A stretch of DNA of 63,899 bases from Empedobacter stercoris (GCF_020281205.1 NZ_JACXZC010000017.1:1-63899), one strand, 5' to 3'; shown: positions 54,037 through 63,820, counted from the stretch's first letter. Notes: a model not told the origin generated them from the sequence alone. Program-made: numbers and translations.

Positions 54037-55581
54037 TTATATAAATCCTTGACTGTTCTTATAATGAATAATTAAGAAGATTCCTATCAAAATAGTGAAT
54101 CCCCATAAGGAACTTCCCCCATAACTAAAGAATGGTAAGGGAATTCCAACTGTTGGGAAAAGTCCGATTACCATCGAAATATTGATAAAAAAGTGAAAGA
54201 ATAAAATTGACGCAACGGAGTATCCATAAAATCGTGCAAACTTATTCTTTTGATTTTCGGCTAAGAAAAATAATCGTCCCACAAAAATGGCATAGACAAT
54301 AACCAAAGCTGTACTTCCTATAAAGCCCCACTCCTCGCCTACTGCGGTAAAAATATAATCTGTTTGTTGTTCAGGCACAAATCTTCCTTTCTTAATCGTT
54401 CCTTGATTATATCCTTTTCCATATAATTCTCCCGAACCGATTGCTGTTTTTGCATACAATAAGTTATATCCAGAAGTATCACGGTATTTTGCTTCTCCTT
54501 CGTATAAAACCATTACACGCTCTTTTTGGTGTTTTGGTAATTTTTCGAAAATAATAGGTGAAATAAAACTAACCGTACTTGCAAATAGTAATAAAACAAT
54601 CGAAACAATAATACTAAAACTCAACACGTTTGCAGACAACCCATTTTGAGTTTTGAAAGGTGAATTATTCATTTCCTTTTGTTCGGTTAACTTCAAAATT
54701 AACACAGGAATTATCGATATTGCAAAACCAATTAATCCAAAGAAAACAGTGTTAAAAAAGATTGGTTCCGAGAAAAATAAGGAACGCATAGGAAAAAGAT
54801 GTCCAAAAGATTCTCTCGTTGATTCGGATAAATCTTCGACCAAATAACATATTCCTATCAATAATAGAAAGAAAATCGATAGTCCTATTAATATCCCATG
54901 CATCACATCAATTACATTTTGATTGTAATTGAAAGCCAAAATTAATAGTGCAATTGTAAGAATTATAAATCCTAAAATTAATAAAACATAAAAAGGAATT
55001 TGTACAATTGATATAAGGAAAATAACCAATAAAATGATTGGTGCGATAATAATCCACGGGTTTAATCCTTCTCGATACAACGCTATACTAAACGAACAGA
55101 AAATAATCACTGATCCTAAATCGGGTTGCAACAGAATCAGAGCCACTGGAATTGCAATAACAAGCAAGACTTTTCCTACAAAACTGATATCCTTCAAATT
55201 GGCATTGGAATGGTTAATAAAATTAGCAATCAGCAAAGCTGTACCAATTTTTGCAAACTCAGCGGGTTGCAAACTCAACGGACCAAAACGGTACCAAGCT
55301 TTTGCTCCATTAATCTCTTTACCAAAAATCAAAACCCCTACCAAGAGGATTAAGGAGACAATATAAAAAACGGGACTATAAATTTCGAAAAAATTACGAT
55401 TGTTTCCACTCACAATGATCAAAATTAAAATCATGACCATCCCAAGTCCAAACCAAATTAGCTGTTTTTGACCTAAATCTGGATTGACACTGTAAACGTT
55501 CATAATTCCGAAGGTTACTATTAGAAACCCAAGGATCAAAACGGTCCAATCAATTCCTTTTAGTAATCTGTTTTGACTCAT
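54037..55581 (-). CDS. rodA: Rod shape-determining peptidoglycan glycosyltransferase RodA
   Basis: SEDS-family polymerase that extends glycan strands of lateral wall with PBP2. SEDS features: LQPAEFAKIGTALLIANF, LLQPDLGSVIIF, KLPKHQKERVMVLYEGE, SGYNLLYAKTAIGSGELYGKG and VGEEWGFIGS. The length of 514 is about 90-100 above the usual ~400-420; the extra ~100 residues lie at about 200-320 and add membrane helices and a polar loop (STRESFGHLFPMRSLF, KLTEQKEMNNSPFKTQNG). The gene overlaps mrdA by 32 nt, indicating tight coupling, and is the last gene of the mreB operon. Confidence 0.93.
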   Translation of the reverse strand: MSQNRLLKGIDWTVLILGFLIVTFGIMNVYSVNPDLGQKQLIWFGLGMVMILILIIVSGNNRNFFEIYSPVFYIVSLILLVGVLIFGKEINGAKAWYRFGPLSLQPAEFAKIGTALLIANFINHSNANLKDISFVGKVLLVIAIPVALILLQPDLGSVIIFCSFSIALYREGLNPWIIIAPIILLVIFLISIVQIPFYVLLILGFIILTIALLILAFNYNQNVIDVMHGILIGLSIFFLLLIGICYLVEDLSESTRESFGHLFPMRSLFFSEPIFFNTVFFGLIGFAISIIPVLILKLTEQKEMNNSPFKTQNGLSANVLSFSIIVSIVLLLFASTVSFISPIIFEKLPKHQKERVMVLYEGEAKYRDTSGYNLLYAKTAIGSGELYGKGYNQGTIKKGRFVPEQQTDYIFTAVGEEWGFIGSTALVIVYAIFVGRLFFLAENQKNKFARFYGYSVASILFFHFFINISMVIGLFPTVGIPLPFFSYGGSSLWGFTILIGIFLIIHYKNSQGFI

Positions 55582-57535
55582 TTTTAAATTTTGTTGAATC
55601 TTTATTTGTTCTTAATTCACCTGCTTTCGTTCCTAAAGAATCTTTCTTCACTGGTTCTATATACAAACCTTTTCTCTTTAAATAATCTATCCACTGACGA
55701 CGATATTCTCCTTGTAGATTACCATTTTTCATTCGTTCTAATAAAGGTGTACGTTTAATCGTATCTGTAAGATATAATTCTGCTACTAAACTCGTCATCG
55801 GACCTGCCCAAGTTGCTCCATAATGTCCATTTTCGACAATTGCAGCTACGGCTATTTTTGGTTTATCAGCAGGTGCAAAAAGAATAAACAAAGAGTGATC
55901 TTGTCCATGCGAGTTTTGTGCCGTTCCCGTTTTTCCATATTGAACAAAACTACTTGTTTCAAAGCCACGAGCTGTTCCTATTGTGAAAACATTTCGCATT
56001 CCTCTATGAATGATATCAAAATATTTCGGATCAACTAACGTATTTTTCTTTACTATGTAAGTAGAATCTTTCAGAGGTTTTCCATCAATTCTACGCACAA
56101 TATGTGGGGTATAAAAATATCCTTTATTCGCAATTGCAGCTGTAAAATTTGCCATTTGCAAAGGCGTTGTATTGATATCTCCTTGTCCCATACCGTTAAA
56201 AATAATTCGATAAGGATTCCAAACCCCTTCTCCAAAGCGAGAGTCATAAAAATCTTCCGTTGGAATAAGACCTTTACTACCTACTGGTAAATCAGTTCCC
56301 ATGAATTTACCAAGTCCAAAACTATTCATAATCGCTGCCCATTCATTCATTCCAACGCCATAATTATTGGGATCTTTCTTGACAATATCTCGATAAGCTT
56401 CAGAAAAATAATTGTTACAAGATTTTCCTATTGCCCGTTCTAAACCTTGTGGTTCATAATACATTCCACAGTGACAACCAATATGCATACGTCCGTATCG
56501 ATAACCGTGCTTACAAACATAAGTCGTTTGCTCTGTCATGGTCCCCATTTGCATTCCTGCTAAAGCAGTCAAAACTTTAAACGTAGAACCTGGCGGATAT
56601 GATCCTTGTAAAGCTCTATCATAGGTAGGACGAGAAATTGAGTCATTGATTAAAGCATTTCTTAATTTAGAATTCAAAAAATCATTTGGATTAATGGTAG
56701 GCGCTGAAGCTAAAGCTAAAATTTCTCCATTCGTAGGATCAATTGCAACCACAGCTCCTCGTTTATTTTTGAGCATTTGTTCTGCTAATTCTTGTAAGCG
56801 AAAATCGATAGTTAAGTTTACTGTTTTACCACTTTTTACTGCACGATCGTAATCTCCATTTTTATAAGGTCCAACAACATTCATTGTTCGATCTACAATC
56901 CAGTTTTTCACACCTTTTACACCACGCAAATCTTTTTCATACGATTTCTCAACACCTGCAATTCCTACTAAATCACCTGGTTGATAATAGGTAGAATCTG
57001 TTTTAATATATGCTTGATTCGCTTCGTTTATATAACCTAATATATTTCCTGCAGAATTTACCATGTATTTGCGTTCGGGACGTTTGATGATACTAAATGC
57101 TGGATACAAGTACAATTGTTCTTGCATTCGAGCAAAATTTTCGCGCGAAATATTTTTTAGAAAAGGATATGGAGATAATTTTTTATAATCTTTGGCTGAA
57201 GTAATTTTAGTTAAAATCGAATCGAATTGTTTGGTTGAAATACCAACCATTTTAGAGAATTTTGCTTTATCAAAATCATTTATAACTTCTCCATCTTTGT
57301 CCACAACTTTGGCTGGAATAACATCTAATTCGTACGAATAAGTATTACTCACCAATAATTTTCCGTTACGATCAAGGATATCACCACGATTAGGATATAC
57401 AATTTCTTGCTTGATAGATGTATTAAACGCATTCAGCGTATATCGATCTGTAAACAATTGCAAATACGCTAAACGTCCTATAAATAGTACAACTATAAAC
57501 AGGATTAACGCATAAACAACCATCAACTTTTTCAT
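55550..57535 (-). CDS. mrdA: Penicillin-binding protein 2
   Basis: DD-transpeptidase of the elongation machinery, partnered with RodA. It has an N-terminal membrane anchor (VVYALILFIVVLFIGRLAYL), a dimerisation/pedestal region and the transpeptidase domain with SxxK in GSTFKVLTALAG, SxN in GKSCNNYFSE and KTG in YGKTGTAQNSHG. Length 661 is standard. It overlaps mreD by 4 nt (ATGA) and rodA by 32 nt. The tail (KFKNESKQITKRN) is basic. A beta-lactam target by family. Confidence 0.96.
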   Translation of the reverse strand: MKKLMVVYALILFIVVLFIGRLAYLQLFTDRYTLNAFNTSIKQEIVYPNRGDILDRNGKLLVSNTYSYELDVIPAKVVDKDGEVINDFDKAKFSKMVGISTKQFDSILTKITSAKDYKKLSPYPFLKNISRENFARMQEQLYLYPAFSIIKRPERKYMVNSAGNILGYINEANQAYIKTDSTYYQPGDLVGIAGVEKSYEKDLRGVKGVKNWIVDRTMNVVGPYKNGDYDRAVKSGKTVNLTIDFRLQELAEQMLKNKRGAVVAIDPTNGEILALASAPTINPNDFLNSKLRNALINDSISRPTYDRALQGSYPPGSTFKVLTALAGMQMGTMTEQTTYVCKHGYRYGRMHIGCHCGMYYEPQGLERAIGKSCNNYFSEAYRDIVKKDPNNYGVGMNEWAAIMNSFGLGKFMGTDLPVGSKGLIPTEDFYDSRFGEGVWNPYRIIFNGMGQGDINTTPLQMANFTAAIANKGYFYTPHIVRRIDGKPLKDSTYIVKKNTLVDPKYFDIIHRGMRNVFTIGTARGFETSSFVQYGKTGTAQNSHGQDHSLFILFAPADKPKIAVAAIVENGHYGATWAGPMTSLVAELYLTDTIKRTPLLERMKNGNLQGEYRRQWIDYLKRKGLYIEPVKKDSLGTKAGELRTNKDSTKFKNESKQITKRN

Positions 57536-58047
57536 ACTCCAACTTTATTTTTAAATAAAATTTTATAAATGAAAACAAACACAAAAGTTATTCCCGAATT
57601 AATTAAAGCTTTTAGCATCAAAGATCCGATTCCAGATGGTTTAAAGTTTTCTAAAAGTAATAAAACTACGTGATGAGCAAGTATCAAAATAACCAAATAA
57701 AACAACCATTGTGCAAAACTAAACGAACTGAAAGAGAAAAATTCCATCTCATAATCTTGTTTTCCTGCCAACAGCTTAATAATTGGATTACGTAAAAAAG
57801 CTATAAAAGTTAAAGCAAATGCATGTATTCCACCTGTATACTCGAAAGTATCTATCATTAATCCCAATAAGAAAGATAAGATCAATAATGCATATTTGTT
57901 TTTAGATGGTGGATAAAATAACACAAAAACAATATAGATATATGGTTGATAGCTTCCTAAAAAGTTGATGTGATTGAAGACAAAAACTTGCAGTAAAGCT
58001 AAAATTATAATCTTGATAATGTTGATTAAAAAATCTTTATTGAACAT
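57532..58047 (-). CDS. mreD: Rod shape-determining protein MreD
   Basis: A 171-residue membrane protein with about five hydrophobic helices (for example IIKIIILALLQVFVFNHI, YIYIVFVLFYPP, YALLILSFLLGLMIDTF). The family supports MreC and PBP2/RodA in elongasome assembly. Sequence conservation is weak; the call rests on size, topology and position between mreC (11-nt overlap) and mrdA (4-nt overlap). Confidence 0.9.
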   Translation of the reverse strand: MFNKDFLINIIKIIILALLQVFVFNHINFLGSYQPYIYIVFVLFYPPSKNKYALLILSFLLGLMIDTFEYTGGIHAFALTFIAFLRNPIIKLLAGKQDYEMEFFSFSSFSFAQWLFYLVILILAHHVVLLLLENFKPSGIGSLMLKALINSGITFVFVFIYKILFKNKVGV

Positions 58048-58888
58048 TCTGTGTGTTTGTTAAAGTATCTGATTTTTCGACTTGTTGAATTTCAACTTTA
58101 TTCAGGTTAGTTACCACATAGGCTTGAGCTAAATTAGCGAAATCTTGTTTCAATCTTACTTGAACTTTCATTTCACCCGTTTCGTCAATTCCTTTGCTTA
58201 CAACTTTTCCTATAATAATTCCTTCTGGGAAAACAGGCGATTTACCGTCTGTTTCGATTGTATCTCCTTTTTTGACTTCGATGTATTTTGGAATTTCATA
58301 TAACTGAACAAAACGAGGATCTTTCCCATCCCATTTCACTGTCCCAAAATATTGATTGCCTTTGATACGGGCATTGATATTGATGTCTTTGTTTAATAAA
58401 GATATTGCACGAGAATAATTTTTCCCCGCATAGGTTACAATACCAATTACACCATTATTTGTAATAATACCATCCCCTTTTTCAATTCCATCATTTGTTC
58501 CTTTATCAATAGTCAAAAGGTTTTGTGTTTTGATGATAGAATTATTTACAATTTCTGTAGGTACAAAAGAATATGTTTGGTGATAACCTAAAGTATCTGA
58601 TTTATAAAACTTTTTTGTTTTCGCATCTTTAATACCCAAATGCACTAATTGCTCGCGCAAGAACGCATTTTCATCCATCAAATCTTTATTTGTTTGTGGT
58701 AATTGAACGAAGTTTGTCACCTTCGCAATTTTATCATTTACATAACCTGTAAAAGATGTACTTGCAGAGGCGAGAATAGTTTCGTGATAAATATTTTTCT
58801 TAAAGACAAGAAACAATGCAATTAACTCTAAAAAGACAAAAATTAATAGCATTCCATTTCTTCTAATCGCATTCAGAATATATTGCAT
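58037..58888 (-). CDS. mreC: Rod shape-determining protein MreC
   Basis: A 283-residue bitopic protein: membrane helix at about 12-31, coiled-coil segment up to ~90, and the periplasmic double beta-barrel (TIDKGTNDGIEKGDGIITNNG, seen as DKGTNDGIEKGDGIITNNG, and GLKPVFPEG-like KSPVFPEGIIIGKV). MreC links MreB to PBP2/RodA and activates them. It starts 14 nt after mreB and overlaps mreD by 11 nt. Confidence 0.95.
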   Translation of the reverse strand: MQYILNAIRRNGMLLIFVFLELIALFLVFKKNIYHETILASASTSFTGYVNDKIAKVTNFVQLPQTNKDLMDENAFLREQLVHLGIKDAKTKKFYKSDTLGYHQTYSFVPTEIVNNSIIKTQNLLTIDKGTNDGIEKGDGIITNNGVIGIVTYAGKNYSRAISLLNKDININARIKGNQYFGTVKWDGKDPRFVQLYEIPKYIEVKKGDTIETDGKSPVFPEGIIIGKVVSKGIDETGEMKVQVRLKQDFANLAQAYVVTNLNKVEIQQVEKSDTLTNTQNVQ

Positions 58889-58902
58889 TGCTTTTTACTC
58901 TT

Positions 58903-59928
58903 CTATTTCATTAAGAAAGTGAATTTATCTATATTTTTAAGTGCAATACCTGTTCCACGAACAACAGCACGTAAAGGATCATCAGCCAAGAAAACTGGTA
59001 AGCCTGTTTTTTTAGAAATACGTTGATCTAAACCTCTCAACATAGCTCCACCACCAGCCATATAGATACCTGTATTGTAGATATCAGCAGCTAATTCTGG
59101 AGGAGTTTGAGACAATGTTTCCATCACACCATCTTCTATACGTAAAATTGATTTATCTAATGCACGTGCAATTTCGCGGTAATTTACAGTAATTTCTTTT
59201 GGTTTTCCTGTAATTAAGTCACGTCCTTGAACTGGCATATCATCTGGTGCATGCTCTAATTCTTCCACAGCAGCTCCAACTTCAATTTTAACACGCTCGG
59301 CAGTTCTTTCTCCGATATATAAATTATGATGGGTTCTTAAATAATAAGCAATATCGTTTGTAAAGACGTCACCTGCAATTTTTACAGATTTGTCACATAC
59401 AATACCACCTAATGCAACAACGGCAATCTCTGTTGTACCACCACCTATATCGATAATCATGTTACCTTTAGGTTGCGTGATATCTATTCCAACTCCAATC
59501 GCAGCAGCCATTGGTTCGTAAATAAGACGCACGTCTTTTGCGTTGACACGTGCACAAGAATCTTTAACAGCACGTTTTTCAACTTCGGTAATTCCAGATG
59601 GAATACAAATCACCATACGCAATGAAGGTGAAAATAATTTACCTTGAATTCCAGGAATTTTCTTGATGAACTCTGTCAACATAAATTCTGAAGCTTCAAA
59701 ATCTGCAATTACTCCGTCTTTCAAAGGACGAATTGTTTTTATATCGTCATGCGTTTTTCCTTGCATGTGTTTTGCTTGTTCTCCAACAGCAATAACTTTA
59801 TTTGTTCTTCTATGTATAGCGACGATAGACGGACTATCTACTACAACCTTATTATTATGGATAATTAAAGTGTTAGCAGTCCCCAAGTCAATCGCAATTT
59901 CTTGCGTGAAAAAATCAAATAATCCCAT
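58903..59928 (-). CDS. mreB: Rod shape-determining actin homologue MreB
   Basis: Cytoskeletal ATPase that positions lateral wall synthesis. Actin-fold motifs: IDLGTANTLI (phosphate 1), IDIGGGTTEIAVVALGG (phosphate 2) and GGGAMLRGLDQRI (adenosine). Length 341 is standard and the start at MGLFDFFTQEIAIDLGT matches the family. First gene of the mreB-mreC-mreD-mrdA-rodA operon, with a -7 box upstream. Confidence 0.97.
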   Translation of the reverse strand: MGLFDFFTQEIAIDLGTANTLIIHNNKVVVDSPSIVAIHRRTNKVIAVGEQAKHMQGKTHDDIKTIRPLKDGVIADFEASEFMLTEFIKKIPGIQGKLFSPSLRMVICIPSGITEVEKRAVKDSCARVNAKDVRLIYEPMAAAIGVGIDITQPKGNMIIDIGGGTTEIAVVALGGIVCDKSVKIAGDVFTNDIAYYLRTHHNLYIGERTAERVKIEVGAAVEELEHAPDDMPVQGRDLITGKPKEITVNYREIARALDKSILRIEDGVMETLSQTPPELAADIYNTGIYMAGGGAMLRGLDQRISKKTGLPVFLADDPLRAVVRGTGIALKNIDKFTFLMK

Positions 59929-59965
59929 CGTTGATTATGTCTCAGTATTATTAAAAATGAATGTA

Positions 59966-59973
59966 CAAAAGTA
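59966..59973 (-). promoter_or_regulatory. Predicted mreB operon promoter -7 element
   Basis: Minus-strand TACTTTTG matches TAnnTTTG and lies 37 nt upstream of the mreB start. Confidence 0.5.
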
Positions 59974-60056
59974 TAATAAATTTAGATGATTATAAAAGAG
60001 AATTTAATTTTTTAATCATCTAAATATTTTCACTAAAATAGGAAGTTTTTAGCAAT

Positions 60057-60089
60057 AAAAAAGGGTTAATTTTTTTTTAACCCTTTTTT
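60057..60089 (-). terminator. Terminator after sppA
   Basis: AAAAAAGGGTTAA (60057-60069) pairs with TTAACCCTTTTTT (60077-60089) around a T7 loop; the minus strand is followed by T-rich sequence. Confidence 0.85.
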
Positions 60090-60096
60090 ATGATTT

Positions 60097-61866
60097 TTAT
60101 TGAATCTGAATATCATAAGGTAATCTTAATTGAACACCTTTTTGTTCATTCATTAACTTTATTTCTTTGTAAATTCTAATTCCATCCGAACCTAATTCTT
60201 TTGCAATTGCAGCTTCGGTATTTTTTCCTTGGAGATTATCCATAAATTCTTCGAAAGAATCTTTACGTTTTGGATAACTTTCTGTCGAATATTTTTCGAT
60301 TTTAGCCAATTTAGCTGCTTCCTTAATCGCTGTTTCTAAACTTCCAAAATCGTCAATCAAACCAATTTGTTTTGCACGAGTTCCAGACCATACTCGCCCT
60401 TCCCCTATTTTATCCACTTGTTCGTAGGTTAATTTTCTGTTTGCTGCAACATGATTTACGAACTTACTGTAGATTAAAACAATTGATTTCTGCATCGTAT
60501 TTTTAGCCGTTGGTGACAAGGGTGTTGTTAACGACTTCAATTGATCTGCATTTGCATTCGTTTTCACTTCATCAAAGTTTAAACCTATATTATTAAATAA
60601 TTTTTGTGCGTTTGGTATCATTCCAAAAACACCAATAGATCCTGTTATTGTGTTAGGTTGCGCATAAATTTTATCCGAAGCTAAAGCTATATAATAACCT
60701 CCAGAGGCTGCTACATCACCAAACGAAACAACTATTGGCATCTTTGTTTTCAATTGCATCAACTCATATAAAATTTCTTCCGATGCATTAGCACTTCCTC
60801 CAGGCGAATTTACACGTAAAACCAATGCTTTGATTTTATTATTTTGCGAAATTTTACGGATTGCATCTACATAGGTTTTAGATTGAATTCCATCAAAACC
60901 ATTTCCTTCCGTAATTGTTCCTGAAGCATATAACACAGCTACTTTAGCTTTTTCAGATTTTTCTGTAATAGTCTCAAAATAGTCTTCAACCTTAATTGTA
61001 TGTTTTTCTAATACTTCAAAATCAGTTTTTGACTTTTCTTGTTTTAATCCAAGTTTTGTAAATAACATTTTCTGATAATCATTCTCTTGTGCGATGATAT
61101 CATAAATTTTATTTTGCTTTCCAATTTCTGGAATAAAAGCGTATAAACTATCTGTTACCAGATTAAATTGTTCTGGAGAAATTTTTCGAGAAGTTGAGAT
61201 TGAATTAGCTACATTTCCCCATACATCATTTAATAATTCAGACAATTGCATGCGATTTTCATCAGACATATTTGTTCTTATATATGGTTCAACAGCACTT
61301 TTGAATTGCCCATGACGTATTACTTGAAAATCGACTCCATATTTATCTCCCGCATTTTTGAAAAACATAATATTAGAACTTAATCCTTGTAAAAGTGTAC
61401 CTCCCAAAGGATTTTGGTAAATTTTATCGGCTACACTACTAATATAATAAGACAACTGACTACCGGAATTTGAATACGAATAAACAAATTTTCCCGATTT
61501 TTTAAAATCTTCTAACGCATTACGAATATCTGTAGCTTGCGTTGCCCCACCAGAAAATTGATCAAGTTTTAAACTAATTCCTTTTATCTTATTATCATTC
61601 TTTGCCGCTTCTATCGAATGAATGATATCTTGCAAAAACACATTTGTATCCTCTGATAAATCAAATAAAGAAACTGATCGATCCATATCACTCTCCATAA
61701 TTGGATTTTCGAGCGAAATCTCTAAAACTGATCCTTCTGTTACACTCTTTGAAGGTTTAGATAAAGCTGAAACAAAAATTAGCACGAAAAGTAGAATGAT
61801 AAATACACTAACCGTTAATAGATTTCCTATAATTGTAGAGAATACTCTCCCGAAAAAGTTTTTCAT
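60097..61866 (-). CDS. sppA: Signal peptide peptidase SppA, 67-kDa type
   Basis: A 589-residue inner-membrane serine protease that degrades cleaved signal peptides. Membrane helix near residues 13-35 (IGNLLTVSVFIILLFVLIFV). Two tandem S49 domains: the N-terminal one contributes the catalytic Lys region (SYYISSVADKIYQNPLGG) and the C-terminal one has the nucleophilic Ser in GDVAASGGYYIALASDKIY. I use the start at 61866 (MKNFFGRVF); the open frame extends to 61902, which would overlap divergent folK. The terminator lies right after the stop. Confidence 0.93.
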   Translation of the reverse strand: MKNFFGRVFSTIIGNLLTVSVFIILLFVLIFVSALSKPSKSVTEGSVLEISLENPIMESDMDRSVSLFDLSEDTNVFLQDIIHSIEAAKNDNKIKGISLKLDQFSGGATQATDIRNALEDFKKSGKFVYSYSNSGSQLSYYISSVADKIYQNPLGGTLLQGLSSNIMFFKNAGDKYGVDFQVIRHGQFKSAVEPYIRTNMSDENRMQLSELLNDVWGNVANSISTSRKISPEQFNLVTDSLYAFIPEIGKQNKIYDIIAQENDYQKMLFTKLGLKQEKSKTDFEVLEKHTIKVEDYFETITEKSEKAKVAVLYASGTITEGNGFDGIQSKTYVDAIRKISQNNKIKALVLRVNSPGGSANASEEILYELMQLKTKMPIVVSFGDVAASGGYYIALASDKIYAQPNTITGSIGVFGMIPNAQKLFNNIGLNFDEVKTNANADQLKSLTTPLSPTAKNTMQKSIVLIYSKFVNHVAANRKLTYEQVDKIGEGRVWSGTRAKQIGLIDDFGSLETAIKEAAKLAKIEKYSTESYPKRKDSFEEFMDNLQGKNTEAAIAKELGSDGIRIYKEIKLMNEQKGVQLRLPYDIQIQ

Positions 61867-61880
61867 TTTTAATTTATTAT

Positions 61881-61888
61881 TACTTTTG
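61881..61888 (+). promoter_or_regulatory. Predicted folK promoter -7 element
   Basis: TACTTTTG matches TAnnTTTG and ends only 5 nt before the folK ATG, so the transcript would be leaderless or nearly so. Confidence 0.45.
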
Positions 61889-61893
61889 CATAT

Positions 61894-62304
61894 ATGTCGC
61901 AAAATAAAGCCATTTTGTTACTAGGAACAAACTTAGGTGACAAAAAAAATAACATAGAAACAGCTAAATCTCTTATAAACAAAGAGGTTGGGGTAATAAA
62001 AAAAGAATCAAATCTTTTAGAAAATAGCGCTGAAGGTTTTACAACTAAAAATCTATTTCTCAATCAAAAAATTGAACTATTGACTAATTATCCTCCTTTT
62101 GAATTGTTACAAATAGTAAAAAAAATTGAACAAAAAATGGGAAGAGTATATGTCCAACCAAAAGAAAATGAACGTTACGTTGACCGATTAATTGATATTG
62201 ATATATTATTCTACAACAGCCTATTAATAGATTCTAAACGGTTAAAAATACCACACCCTCAAAATTTTACAAGAGATTTTATCAAAAGTTTATATTTTTT
62301 TTAA
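61894..62304 (+). CDS. folK: 2-amino-4-hydroxy-6-hydroxymethyldihydropteridine diphosphokinase
   Basis: A 136-residue HPPK enzyme that pyrophosphorylates hydroxymethyldihydropterin in folate synthesis. Signatures: AILLLGTNLGDKKNNIE (N-terminal), FLNQKIELLT, KIEQKMGRVYVQPKENERYVDRLIDIDILFY, seen in part as RYVDRLIDIDILFY, and the C-terminal IPHPQNF. The length is a little below the ~155 average, from shortening at the C-terminus. Its ATG overlaps the upstream sppA frame divergently (27 nt between the two starts). Confidence 0.94.
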   Translation: MSQNKAILLLGTNLGDKKNNIETAKSLINKEVGVIKKESNLLENSAEGFTTKNLFLNQKIELLTNYPPFELLQIVKKIEQKMGRVYVQPKENERYVDRLIDIDILFYNSLLIDSKRLKIPHPQNFTRDFIKSLYFF

Positions 62305-62324
62305 GATATTAATTATTAATTCAT

Positions 62325-62332
62325 TAGTTTTG
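62325..62332 (+). promoter_or_regulatory. Predicted ompA-family gene promoter -7 element
   Basis: TAGTTTTG matches TAnnTTTG, 49 nt before the ATG. Confidence 0.45.
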
Positions 62333-62381
62333 TAAAATATATTTAGTAATGCTTTATATTAGTTATAATAATTTCTAACCT

Positions 62382-63788
62382 ATGAAAAAAATTTTATCTT
62401 TATTAATCTTGGGAGCTGCTGCATGTGTATCTGCACAGACCAAGTACGATGATAAACCATTCAACAACAGTAAAAAAGAATTTAACGATTGGTCTGTTTC
62501 TGCTTTTGGAGGTTTAAACGCTTTGCAAAACTCTGATTTAGTTTCATGGATGGGCGGAGGATACTTTACTCCAGGCTATGATTTTCAATTCCAATTAAAT
62601 AAACAAATCACCCATGCTTTTGGTTTAAGTTTACAATATGAATTTGGTAAAACTAGACAAAAAGGAAATATTGATGATTCTGCTTTAAGTGGATATCATG
62701 GGTATGCTTATGGTAAAACTAAATACCATGCAATTGGAGTTTTAGCTGATTTGAATGCCTCAAATTTATTAAGACGTATAGATAACAAAACTGAATTCAA
62801 ATGGGCTATGCATTTATACGCTGGAGTAGGAATACATGGCTATAAAGCTTATAGAAACAATTATGCACCTCAAGGAGACCCTAATTTTACATTAATAACT
62901 GATCAAGATATCTCTGATAAATCTATTTATTCTCAAGTTGGTGCTGGTTTACGTTACAAATTGAATGACAAATTTGATTTAGAGTTACGTGGAATGTACT
63001 ACATGTCTGGTGATGAAGAGTTTGATGGTTCCGGTAAACCAATGCCTTACCATAATTCAGGAGGTATAACTGCAGCAGACACAGAAGAAGGTCGTGATGA
63101 TAATATGATTACTTTTTCATTAGGTTTACATTATAAAATTGGTAAACATAAAGATGCTTTACAATGGGTTTCACCTTTAGCTAAAACTTCAACTAATCAA
63201 AATCCTTTCGAATGTATTGATGAGGATCGCGATGGCGTTTGTGATCAATGGGATAAATGTTTAGATACACCTGAAGGAATTCGTGTAGATGGATCAGGAT
63301 GTTCGTTAGATTCTGATGGTGATGGTGTTCCTGATAGCGAAGATAAATGTCCTACTATTCCAGGTCCACCAACAAATGGAGGTTGTCCTGAAAAAGTTGT
63401 AAGAATTTCTGGAGATGAAGTTGCAACAAAAATTAATGCTTTTTTAGAAGGAATTGAATTTGATTATAACTCAGATCGTATTAGAGAACAATCTTACGAA
63501 AAATTAAATCATGCTGCTGAAGTTTTATTAGCAAATCCTGATTTTAAATTCGTAGTTGAAGGTCATACTGATGCCGCTGGAGGAGTGGATTACAACCAAA
63601 AATTATCTGAAAGAAGAGCTGCTTCTGTTGTTCGTTTTTTAGCTAACAAAGGTGTAGACACTACAAAATTATCTCCTGTTGGAAAAGGAAAATCTGATTT
63701 AAAATGGGCTGAATGTAATCCTGTTACAAACTGTCCTGCTTGGAAAAACTTAGAAAACAGACGAGTAATCTTCAAAGAAATTAAATAA
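62382..63788 (+). CDS. OmpA family outer-membrane protein with thrombospondin type 3 repeats
   Basis: A 468-residue envelope protein. The signal peptide ends CVSAQ. An N-terminal beta-barrel (residues ~25-265) is followed by Ca2+-binding TSP3-like repeats with DEDRDGVCDQWDKC and DSDGDGVPDSEDKCP, and a C-terminal OmpA domain with VEGHTDAAGGVDYNQKLSERR, seen as EGHTDAAGGVDYNQKLSER, and NRRVIF, which binds peptidoglycan. It is an outer-membrane stabiliser; in Flavobacteriia such proteins are abundant. It stands alone with its own -7 box; the downstream terminator appears to be disrupted by an insertion-sequence end. Confidence 0.93.
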   Translation: MKKILSLLILGAAACVSAQTKYDDKPFNNSKKEFNDWSVSAFGGLNALQNSDLVSWMGGGYFTPGYDFQFQLNKQITHAFGLSLQYEFGKTRQKGNIDDSALSGYHGYAYGKTKYHAIGVLADLNASNLLRRIDNKTEFKWAMHLYAGVGIHGYKAYRNNYAPQGDPNFTLITDQDISDKSIYSQVGAGLRYKLNDKFDLELRGMYYMSGDEEFDGSGKPMPYHNSGGITAADTEEGRDDNMITFSLGLHYKIGKHKDALQWVSPLAKTSTNQNPFECIDEDRDGVCDQWDKCLDTPEGIRVDGSGCSLDSDGDGVPDSEDKCPTIPGPPTNGGCPEKVVRISGDEVATKINAFLEGIEFDYNSDRIREQSYEKLNHAAEVLLANPDFKFVVEGHTDAAGGVDYNQKLSERRAASVVRFLANKGVDTTKLSPVGKGKSDLKWAECNPVTNCPAWKNLENRRVIFKEIK

Positions 63789-63820
63789 TCTTAATTTCAT
63801 ATAAAACAAAAAGGTCAGTT

